Assembly (NCBI RefSeq): GCF_016107625.1
Contig: NZ_JABASV010000020.1
Location: 1-33,023 of the forward strand
Source: Vreelandella alkaliphila
GTDB lineage: Bacteria; Pseudomonadota; Gammaproteobacteria; Pseudomonadales; Halomonadaceae
Direction: 5' to 3'
DNA length: 33,023 nt
Positions 26,732 to 33,023 of this stretch are shown piece after piece; the first letter of the stretch is position 1, and the number at the start of each line of letters is the position of its first letter. The position numbers were made by a program, and so were the translations under genes. The notes under the pieces were generated by a model, which saw only the letters and a program-made list of their open reading frames with translations, did no database searches and was not told the DNA's origin.

Positions 26732-27403
26732 ATGGCGAATTTTCGCACGCACATTACGGTAGCAGCAGCAGGCGGCGTGCTAATGGCTTATGTCGGCTGG
26801 CAGGCTGAGTGGTGGCCAGCGACTCAGGCGCTATTAATTATTGCCCTGGTAGCCTTTGGCGGTATTTTGCCTGACATTGATGCAGACCGTTCCCGCTCTA
26901 TCCGTCTGATTTTTAATCTTTTATCGGTTCCTTCGCTGGTGCTTGGTGTGTTGTTGTTGCAGCCCTGGTTAACACCAGGTTTGTTGCTAGTGGCGTGTGG
27001 TGGCATTTACGTTAGCGTGCGTTATTTTGCGGCGGTGGTGTTCTCACGGCTAACGGTTCATCGAGGTATTTGGCACTCATTGATGGCGGCTGTGCTGTGC
27101 GCACTGATGACTGCCGCGTTTAGTTTTCACTTGCTGGCACAGCCAGCTTGGCTGGCCTGGTGCCATAGTGCAGCGGTACTGCTAGGATTTATCATTCACT
27201 TGAGCCTGGACGAGCTTTTCAGCGTGGACCTAGAAGGTGCGCGGTTAAAACGCTCTTTTGGAACCGCGCTAAAGCTGGGCGATGGTCGTCGCCCACTCTC
27301 GAACGTCTTTATGCTGATTGCGCTATTTACCTTGGTGCCTTGGGTGCCGCCGTGGGACGTGTTGATTGAGTTGTTTCATCAAGGGTCGCTGCTATGGCGA
27401 TAA
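26732..27403 (+). CDS. YdjM-like membrane metal-dependent hydrolase
   Basis: A 223-residue inner-membrane protein of the YdjM/DUF457 group (Pfam PF04307). It has about five hydrophobic segments and the conserved polar motifs FRTHITVAAAGG at the start, GGILPDIDADRSRS near residue 50, and HRGIWHSL near residue 110, plus HLSLDELFSVD. The histidines and aspartates are thought to form a metal site; the substrate is unknown. In E. coli ydjM is SOS-regulated, but I see no LexA box here. AGGATG lies ahead of the ATG. Its last 25 bases overlap the 3' end of dctD on the other strand. Confidence 0.78.
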   Translation: MANFRTHITVAAAGGVLMAYVGWQAEWWPATQALLIIALVAFGGILPDIDADRSRSIRLIFNLLSVPSLVLGVLLLQPWLTPGLLLVACGGIYVSVRYFAAVVFSRLTVHRGIWHSLMAAVLCALMTAAFSFHLLAQPAWLAWCHSAAVLLGFIIHLSLDELFSVDLEGARLKRSFGTALKLGDGRRPLSNVFMLIALFTLVPWVPPWDVLIELFHQGSLLWR

Positions 27404-28761
27404 TCGTCAGCGCTTAAACTGTGTTTTTTGAGTTTGTCGTAGAAGGTTTTGCGGGGTATTCCCAGATGACGGCATACGTCGGTTACGCGCCCATGATGTC
27501 GGGACAGGGATTGGCTAATCAGGCTCTTTTCAAATAGCTCTACTTGGCGCGGCAACGTTGGCTCTTCGGTGTCGGCGTTGGCCCCTTCCAGTAGCGCATC
27601 CAGGCGGTAGTCAAAGGCTGCTCCCAGTAACACATAACGCTCTGCAAGGTTACGCAGCTCGCGAACATTACCAGGCCAGTCGTGGGCCAGCAGGGCGGCT
27701 ATCGAATGGCTATCCAGGGTAGGGGCTTCTAAGCCACTGCGGTTGGCAGCGACCACGGCGAAATGCTGGAACAGCAACGGAATGTCCTCACGCCGTTCGC
27801 GTAGCGCGGGCAGTGGCAGGGTAACCACGTTGAGTCGATAGTAGAGGTCTTCGCGAAAGCTCCCCTCTTCGGCAGCGACTTTGAGATCCACTTTGGTGGC
27901 CGCAATCACTCGTATATTGAGTGGCACCGTCTCGTTGGCCCCTAGGCGCTCGACGCTACGCTCTTGCAATACGCGCAACAGCTTCACCTGAAGTGCCAAT
28001 GGCATTGATTCGATCTCATCCAGGAACACGGTGCCACCATTGGCATGCTCAAACTTACCAATTCGCCGTTCTACAGCGCCGGTAAAGGCGCCTTTCTCAT
28101 GGCCAAACAGTTCTGACTCTATGGTGTTTTCTGGTACTGCGCCGCAGTTGATCGCCATAAACGGGCTATTGCGCCGGGCGCTACGTTCATGAATGGCGCG
28201 GGCGACAAGGTCTTTTCCGGTGCCGGTTTCGCCAAATAGCAGCACATCAGCCTCTACTTGGCTGATGCGCTGAATCATTGCCGCCAGACGAGAAATCACG
28301 GGTGTGCGGCCCACAAGGCGTGGCCCAAGAGCTGCCTGCTGAACCTCAAGCTCGGCTTTTAAGCGTAAATTTTCCAGGCTCAGCTGGCGCTTTTCGATTC
28401 CTCGCCTCACGACATCAAGTAGCTGATCCCCAGCAAAAGGCTTTTCCAGAAAGTCCCAGGCACCTGCACGCATCGCCTCCACCGCGGTTGAGATGTCACC
28501 GTGGCCAGTGATTAAGATAATCGGCAGTGTGGCATCGCGGCTGTGTAATTCATGTAATAGCGCCATACCGTCCATTCCAGGCATGCGAATATCACTCACG
28601 ATTACGCCGGGAAAGTTTGCTGGTAGTGCCTCAAGCGCTTGTTCTGCAGACTCAAAACAGTGAGGCGTGTAGCCAGCGAGTTCGAGTGTTTGGCTGGCGG
28701 TGATACGCAGGTGTGGTTCGTCGTCGATCACCATGACCGGCAGCGTCGACGGCTCATGCAT
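27379..28761 (-). CDS. dctD: DctD-type sigma-54-dependent response regulator
   Basis: A 460-residue transcription activator. Receiver domain (1-120): acidic pocket DDE (13-15), phospho-acceptor D57 in [11 protein letters not shown], and K107 in FLEKPF. AAA+ domain: Walker A GETGTGKD (177-184), the sigma-54 contact loop GAFTGA (224-229), Walker [15 protein letters not shown], and the arginine-finger region [12 protein letters not shown]-terminal Fis-type helix-turn-helix reads [42 protein letters not shown] is typical of DctD. It should be phosphorylated by the DctB encoded just upstream (8-bp overlap) and act on -24/-12 promoters; the best candidate in the window precedes the TAXI operon. Confidence 0.82.
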   Translation of the reverse strand: MHEPSTLPVMVIDDEPHLRITASQTLELAGYTPHCFESAEQALEALPANFPGVIVSDIRMPGMDGMALLHELHSRDATLPIILITGHGDISTAVEAMRAGAWDFLEKPFAGDQLLDVVRRGIEKRQLSLENLRLKAELEVQQAALGPRLVGRTPVISRLAAMIQRISQVEADVLLFGETGTGKDLVARAIHERSARRNSPFMAINCGAVPENTIESELFGHEKGAFTGAVERRIGKFEHANGGTVFLDEIESMPLALQVKLLRVLQERSVERLGANETVPLNIRVIAATKVDLKVAAEEGSFREDLYYRLNVVTLPLPALRERREDIPLLFQHFAVVAANRSGLEAPTLDSHSIAALLAHDWPGNVRELRNLAERYVLLGAAFDYRLDALLEGANADTEEPTLPRQVELFEKSLISQSLSRHHGRVTDVCRHLGIPRKTFYDKLKKHSLSADDYRHSSDP

Positions 28762-30673
28762 GGTTGTTACTCTCCTTGACTGAGTATGGCGGCAGTACGT
28801 TAGGTGTTGCTGAACAGGGTAGCGTAATGATGAAGCGCGCCCCGCTAGTGGGCTGATTTGCTACCTGCAGCTTGCCGCCCAGATCCTCCATAATACGTGA
28901 GGAAATCGAAAGTCCTAGCCCTAATCCGCTACCGGGTGCTTTGGTGGTGAAGAAGGGTTCGAAAATTTGGCCCAAGTGGTTTTCCGCAACACCTGGGCCA
29001 TTATCGGCAACGCTGATCATCACTTGCTGTTGTGCGATTTCGACACTTAGCGTCAGCATGGGTGATGCTACCTCTTTCATGGCCTGTAATGCGTTACTGA
29101 TCAGATTCACCAGTACTTGCTCCAGGCGGACTAAATCACCCTCAACCCAAAGCGTTTCCTCGGGCCATTGTTGGACTACCTCGATGCCATCATCTCGTAA
29201 GCGGCTGTGAAATAAACGCAGGGCGTACTCAATACAGGCTTGCACAGAGATTGTTTCCTGGCGCTCGCTACTCTTACGAGAGAACTGGCGCAACTGAGCA
29301 CTAATATCGGCCATGCGCTGGGTAAGCTCGACAATTTGCGCTAGGTTGGCGTCCGCTTTATCTACCCGCGCCAGTTCAATAAACCGCCGGCCATTTTCAG
29401 CGTAGGCACGAATAGCTGCTAATGGCTGATTTAACTCGTGATTAATACCGGCAGCCAATTGACCCAATACCGCAAGCTTTGCTGCCTGGATCAGCTCATC
29501 TTGGGTTTGGCGTAGATTAGCTTCTGCTCGCCGCCGCTCTTCTATTTCACCAGAAAGCCGCTGATTACTGGCGACTAAATCACGTGTTCTTCGTTCTACG
29601 CTAACCTCTAGTTCATCGCGTACCCTGGCTAAGGTTTGTCGTTCGCGCTCTGCAAATGCTTCGCGCTCTCGGCGTAAACGCATGCGTTGCCAACCAATGC
29701 CGCCGCCCAGGGCTATCACGCCATATAAGCCTCCCGCCATCAGCGCCGCAATCCACTGGGCGTTCACCACGGGAGTGAGTGGTTTTAAAATATGCATTTG
29801 CCAGCCAAACTCTGGGATGGGGCGCGTAAGGCTTAAATAGTGCCCACCGCTTAGTGGGCCGCTAGCAAAGCTAACGAGATAGCTATCGGACCCGTAAGGG
29901 GCTTCAAGCTCAATGCCGGAGGGCGTTAAAGGCTCCATTGCATAGCGTCGGGTTGCCCGTAGGGTGTCAAGTTGGTCGTCGGTGAGAGGATGGAGGGCAT
30001 TCATGCGCAGCTCAGGGTGGCTGGCCATGAAAATAATATTGTCGCTGTCGGTGACAAACAGCTCAGCGTCCTGTTCCGCCCAGCCCTCTTCAACATCGTC
30101 GAGCAGCACTTTGACGACGATAACGCCGTCGGGTTTTGCATCGGGCGAGGTGTCATCAAGCCACACTGGTGCAGAAAAGTAGTAACCACGCTCAAGCGAC
30201 TGTACGCCTAAACCAAAGAAACGCCCCTGCCCTCCGGTAATGGCGTCGGTGTAATAGCTGCGAAACGCATAGTTTTGACCAATGAATGTATTGGGGCGGT
30301 GCCAGTTGCTGGCAGCGATGGTATCGGCGTTACGGTTAAGCAAATAGACATCAGAGACCCCAGAGGTAAAGCGAAAACGGTCAAGCAGCAAGTTGAGCGG
30401 CATGGGGTCTTGGCTGTCTGGAGAGTCTAAAAAACGTTGTACGCCTTCCCTGGTCGCCAGCATTTGTGGCAAATAATCATAGCGCAGCAGGTAACCGTTT
30501 AAGTTGGCGGCAGAAAGCCGCAGCTCGTTTTCGGCATCGTCTTGTAAGTTTGATAGCGCCTGCTCGCGGGCTAGTTGAGCGGCTTGCCACATGCATAGCA
30601 TGAGCCCTAGCGGAATCGCGATCAGCCAGAGTAGTCGCCAGCGATGGTCTGAAAGGCGAGGTAAGCGACTCAT
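28754..30673 (-). CDS. dctB: DctB-type membrane sensor histidine kinase
   Basis: A 639-residue inner-membrane kinase. A first membrane helix (about 12-32) and a second (about 307-327) enclose a periplasmic dCache/PAS-like sensor (40-300) that in DctB binds C4-dicarboxylates. A coiled-coil (about 335-395) leads to the H-box GQLAAGINHELNQPLAAIRAYAENG with H412. The ATPase has the N-box NLISNALQAM (N523 region), DNGPGV (557-562) and PGSGLGLGLSI. The start codon overlaps the lldR stop (ATGA), and its end overlaps dctD by 8 bp, so the three genes are translationally coupled. The ligand may be a dicarboxylate, or another carboxylate given lldR and lldD. Confidence 0.82.
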   Translation of the reverse strand: MSRLPRLSDHRWRLLWLIAIPLGLMLCMWQAAQLAREQALSNLQDDAENELRLSAANLNGYLLRYDYLPQMLATREGVQRFLDSPDSQDPMPLNLLLDRFRFTSGVSDVYLLNRNADTIAASNWHRPNTFIGQNYAFRSYYTDAITGGQGRFFGLGVQSLERGYYFSAPVWLDDTSPDAKPDGVIVVKVLLDDVEEGWAEQDAELFVTDSDNIIFMASHPELRMNALHPLTDDQLDTLRATRRYAMEPLTPSGIELEAPYGSDSYLVSFASGPLSGGHYLSLTRPIPEFGWQMHILKPLTPVVNAQWIAALMAGGLYGVIALGGGIGWQRMRLRREREAFAERERQTLARVRDELEVSVERRTRDLVASNQRLSGEIEERRRAEANLRQTQDELIQAAKLAVLGQLAAGINHELNQPLAAIRAYAENGRRFIELARVDKADANLAQIVELTQRMADISAQLRQFSRKSSERQETISVQACIEYALRLFHSRLRDDGIEVVQQWPEETLWVEGDLVRLEQVLVNLISNALQAMKEVASPMLTLSVEIAQQQVMISVADNGPGVAENHLGQIFEPFFTTKAPGSGLGLGLSISSRIMEDLGGKLQVANQPTSGARFIITLPCSATPNVLPPYSVKESNNHA

Positions 30674-31443
30674 GCGGGTGTGCTACTGGTACCTTGGGCA
30701 CGACGCAGTGCTCGCTGGGCGCGGGTTTCCGCTCTGGCCATCTCGAGAAGACCTTCCTCAACGTACACTAGGTGCTCGTGCGCTCGGCTGCGGGCATCTT
30801 CAGCACGGCCTTCTAAAATCGCATCTAGCAGGGCGCGGTGCTGCTTCATTAACTGCGAGCGCGAGTCGGGCTTTGCAAAAAGATGGGCGAGGTTATCAAC
30901 GATGCTCTGCTCTAATAAATGGAAAATGCCTCGAATAGTGTGAAGTAACAGTACGTTATGAGCGGCTTCTGCAATAGCGAGGTGGAAGGCGGCATCCAAC
31001 TTTGCTTCTTGGGCGGGGTTGGCGCCCACAAACCCACCGTCAAGTTCTTCAAAGCGCTGGATTAATACGGCTTTGTCCGCTGGCGTTGAACGTAGCGCGG
31101 CGTAATAAGCTGAAATACCTTCCATCGCATCGCGGAATTCAAGCAAATCCAAATGAAATTCGTTGTGCCGGGAAAGCATCTCCAACAAAGGGTCGGTGTA
31201 GCCGCTGTTTAGCGTTTCATTCACGAAGGTACCACCCCCTTGGCGGCTGGTAAGCAGGCCTCGTGCAGCAAGTTTTTGAATGGCTTCACGTAGAGAGGGA
31301 CGCGACACGCCAAAACGTTCAGCAAGCTCTCTTTCTGGGGGCAGGCGCTGGCCAGGCTTGAGGCTACCTTCAAGAATCATTGCCTCAAGGCGCTCGGTAA
31401 TCACATCAGCCAAGCGCTGCTGGCGGAGCGGTGGATAAGTCAT
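30670..31443 (-). CDS. lldR: GntR/FadR-family regulator, LldR/PdhR type
   Basis: A 257-residue DNA-binding regulator: winged helix at the N-terminus (LPPERELAERFGVSRPSLREAIQKL, 35-59, then RQGGGTF) and a C-terminal all-helical FCD ligand domain (about 90-240; FRDAMEGISAYYAALRS, DAAFHLAIAEAAHN, HRALLDAILEGR). By eye it is closest to E. coli PdhR, but divergence from lldD argues for lactate or pyruvate control as an LldR. Two operators of the PdhR/LldR type (TGGT-N3-ACCA) lie upstream, one over its own promoter, so it probably represses itself and lldD, with relief by lactate or pyruvate. The stop overlaps the dctB start by 4 bases. Confidence 0.8.
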   Translation of the reverse strand: MTYPPLRQQRLADVITERLEAMILEGSLKPGQRLPPERELAERFGVSRPSLREAIQKLAARGLLTSRQGGGTFVNETLNSGYTDPLLEMLSRHNEFHLDLLEFRDAMEGISAYYAALRSTPADKAVLIQRFEELDGGFVGANPAQEAKLDAAFHLAIAEAAHNVLLLHTIRGIFHLLEQSIVDNLAHLFAKPDSRSQLMKQHRALLDAILEGRAEDARSRAHEHLVYVEEGLLEMARAETRAQRALRRAQGTSSTPA

Positions 31444-31460
31444 TAGTGCAGGTCCTCATA

Positions 31461-31502
31461 ATTGGTAAGACCAATAGTAGGGGCTTTAATGATTTGTCTC
31501 AA
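31461..31502 (-). promoter_or_regulatory. lldR-dctBD promoter with overlapping LldR/PdhR operator
   Basis: On the minus strand TTGAGA (31497-31502) and TACTAT (31474-31479) are separated by exactly 17 bp, a good sigma-70 pair. The operator ATTGGTAAGACCAAT (31461-31475) is a perfect 6-bp inverted repeat with a 3-bp centre that touches the -10 box and covers the expected start site, so a bound repressor would block transcription. Confidence 0.65.
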
Positions 31503-31641
31503 CAGTAAAAGGCTAGCAAATTGGTGACTATTAGCACCGCTTGTTTGGTTTATAACTAAAGTATATGACCAAAATACGCCATGGTGAGCGATGCGCGTTT
31601 GACACGACTGCGACGTCTCATTACTGTTGGTGCTAATTTTT

Positions 31642-31670
31642 TTGTAAATTGGTAAAACCAATTTTATCTA
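31642..31670 (+). promoter_or_regulatory. lldD promoter with LldR/PdhR operator in the spacer
   Basis: The operator ATTGGTAAAACCAAT (31648-31662) is almost identical to the one at 31461. It lies inside the 17-bp spacer of a possible sigma-70 promoter, TTGTAA (31642-31647) and TATCTA (31665-31670). The promoter boxes are only fair matches; the operator is clear. The two operators are 187 bp apart centre to centre. The rest of the 309-bp gap holds no gene. Confidence 0.6.
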
Positions 31671-31703
31671 GGGCGTTTAACACTGACGCTTCGATGACCG
31701 TTT

Positions 31704-31733
31704 ATAGATAGTACTTATCGATAGTGCATCTAT
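31704..31733. repeat. Nested palindromes in the lldD leader
   Basis: ATAGAT (31704-31709) and ATCTAT (31728-31733) enclose the palindrome TATCGATA (31716-31723), with nearly the same centre. It lies between the predicted lldD start and its ribosome site, so it may be an operator for a second regulator or an mRNA hairpin. Confidence 0.35.
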
Positions 31734-31752
31734 TTGTTGCATAGGGCCTGCC

Positions 31753-32907
31753 ATGATCATTTCATCACCGACGGACTACCGCCTAGCTGCCAAGCGTCGT
31801 ATCCCACCGTTTCTGTTTCACTATGCTGATGGCGGGTCATACGCAGAGCATACGTTGCGGCACAATGTTGAAGATCTAGCGGGTATCGCGTTGCGGCAAC
31901 GGGTGTTGAAGGATATGTCGTCGCTATCGCTGGAAACCGAGCTGTTTGGTGAAAAGATGGCAATGCCTCTTGCCTTGGCGCCGGTGGGGCTAACAGGCAT
32001 GTACGCTAGGCGTGGTGAAGTCCAGGCAGCACGGGCAGCGACCAAGAAAGGCATACCGTTTACGTTATCGACGGTCTCCGTATGCCCAATTGCAGAAGTG
32101 GCAGCGGCAGTGGAGCGGCCCATCTGGTTTCAGCTTTATGTATTGAAGGATCGGGGCTTTATGAAGCACGTGCTTGAGCGTGCTAAGGCGGCAGGGGTTA
32201 AAACATTAGTCTTCACCGTTGATATGCCTGTGCCTGGAGCGCGTTATCGCGATGCTCATTCAGGCATGAGCGGCAAAAGCGGGCCTATGAAACGTATGCT
32301 TCAGGCTGCGTTGCATCCTCTTTGGGCTTGGGATGTCGGTGTGCATGGTCGCCCGCATGATCTAGGCAATGTGTCTGATTATCGTGGTCAGCCGACGGAG
32401 CTTGAAGATTATATTGCCTGGCTTGGCGATAACTTTGATCCCTCTATTTCCTGGAAAGATCTGGATTGGATTCGTGAGCAGTGGGATGGCCCAATGGTTA
32501 TTAAGGGCATACTGGATGCTGAAGATGCCCGTGATGCAGTCCGCTTCGGGGCTGATGGCATTGTAGTTTCAAACCACGGTGGCCGTCAGTTGGATGGCGT
32601 GCCTTCTACCGCGCGTGCCCTGCCTGCTATTGCCGATGCAGTTAAGGGCGATCTGGCCATCCTGGCTGATTCTGGTGTGCGTAATGGGTTGGATGTAGTA
32701 AGGATGATTGCCATGGGCGCAGATACAGCATTGATTGGTCGCGCCTTTATCTATGCGCTTGCAGCAGCAGGTGAGGCGGGAGTTGCTAACCTGCTTGAGC
32801 TTTTCGAAAAAGAGATGAAGGTGGCGATGACGCTCACCGGTGCGCGAACGATTGCTGATCTCAGCACCGAGTCATTAGTGCCTGACGCGATTCCTGCGCT
32901 TAAATAG
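31753..32907 (+). CDS. lldD: L-lactate dehydrogenase, FMN-dependent, quinone-linked
   Basis: Oxidises L-lactate to pyruvate at the cytoplasmic membrane and passes electrons to quinone. The 384-residue protein belongs to the FMN alpha-hydroxyacid dehydrogenase family and has nearly the length of E. coli LldD (396). FMN and active-site residues are present: [43 protein letters not shown]251 in VIKGIL, and H275/R278 in [12 protein letters not shown], followed by the phosphate-binding [18 protein letters not shown] lies 6 bases before the ATG. It is divergent from lldR, with operators between. No lactate permease is visible; the window ends soon after. Confidence 0.92.
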   Translation: MIISSPTDYRLAAKRRIPPFLFHYADGGSYAEHTLRHNVEDLAGIALRQRVLKDMSSLSLETELFGEKMAMPLALAPVGLTGMYARRGEVQAARAATKKGIPFTLSTVSVCPIAEVAAAVERPIWFQLYVLKDRGFMKHVLERAKAAGVKTLVFTVDMPVPGARYRDAHSGMSGKSGPMKRMLQAALHPLWAWDVGVHGRPHDLGNVSDYRGQPTELEDYIAWLGDNFDPSISWKDLDWIREQWDGPMVIKGILDAEDARDAVRFGADGIVVSNHGGRQLDGVPSTARALPAIADAVKGDLAILADSGVRNGLDVVRMIAMGADTALIGRAFIYALAAAGEAGVANLLELFEKEMKVAMTLTGARTIADLSTESLVPDAIPALK

Positions 32908-32949
32908 AGAGGACGCTGCTGCTGGCATTGGGGTAATAGACGAATGTTG

Positions 32950-33012
32950 AAGTTTTTTTACAAAAGCCCTTGCCAAGACGGCAGCGAATCCGTAAAGTAC
33001 GCATCCGCTGCC
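32950..33012 (+). promoter_or_regulatory. Strong stable-RNA-like promoter at the right edge
   Basis: TTGCCA (32970-32975) and TAAAGT (32993-32998) are spaced by exactly 17 bp, preceded by an A/T-rich tract (GTTTTTTTACAAAAG) like an UP element and followed by a GC-rich discriminator. A perfect 7-bp inverted repeat, GGCAGCG (32980-32986) and CGCTGCC (33006-33012), brackets the -10 box. This style is typical of tRNA and rRNA promoters. The transcribed gene would lie beyond the window. Confidence 0.5.
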
Positions 33013-33023
33013 GGGGACGCACA

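Overview
The window looks like chromosomal DNA of a halophilic gammaproteobacterium of the Halomonas type. This is inferred from gene content and protein resemblance, not from a database search. Supporting points are the epd-pgk-fba order, a LigB-type second DNA ligase, a fused DctQM/TAXI TRAP transporter, an NSS-type sodium symporter, and moderate-GC sequence throughout. It is ordinary housekeeping and transport DNA: I see no CRISPR array, prophage, IS element, tRNA or rRNA gene inside it.

Left part (1-6600). A composite inverted-repeat element (about 14-140) and a terminator from an unseen upstream gene precede an AT-rich gene for a SAM methyltransferase with a regulatory domain. Then come dgt on the plus strand and, convergent to it on the minus strand, a membrane-anchored NERD-domain protein, a YciH/SUI1 protein and a HAD phosphatase. 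A small secreted acidic protein and a short minus-strand protein of unknown function follow.

Central carbon block (6600-13140, all minus strand). The order of transcription is tkt, lrgA, lrgB, epd, pgk, fba. It is the classical tkt-epd-pgk-fba cluster with an LrgAB membrane pair inserted, ending in a clear terminator after fba. metK diverges from tkt and has its own terminator.

Middle (14700-26700). ligB is convergent with an AEC-family permease; metF follows with a strong terminator. A TAXI-type TRAP transporter (binding protein, then fused DctQM permease) lies on the minus strand. Upstream of it is a good -24/-12 (sigma-54) promoter candidate and two helically phased 18-bp palindrome-like sites. 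Next come a YheV-type zinc ribbon protein and prlC, then, divergently, an NSS symporter and a gamma-carbonic anhydrase.

Right part (26700-33023). A YdjM-like membrane protein overlaps the 3' end of dctD. dctD is the last gene of a translationally coupled lldR-dctB-dctD operon. lldD is divergent from lldR, and the intergenic region carries two near-identical ATTGGT-N3-ACCAAT operators, each placed in or against a candidate promoter. The window ends in a strong stable-RNA-like promoter pointing right.

The most interesting idea is a carboxylate circuit. An LldR/PdhR-type repressor would control lldD and its own operon, which also encodes a DctB/DctD two-component system, and DctD (a sigma-54 activator) would turn on the TAXI transporter about 7 kb away. 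Every part is visible in the sequence, but the wiring is inference.
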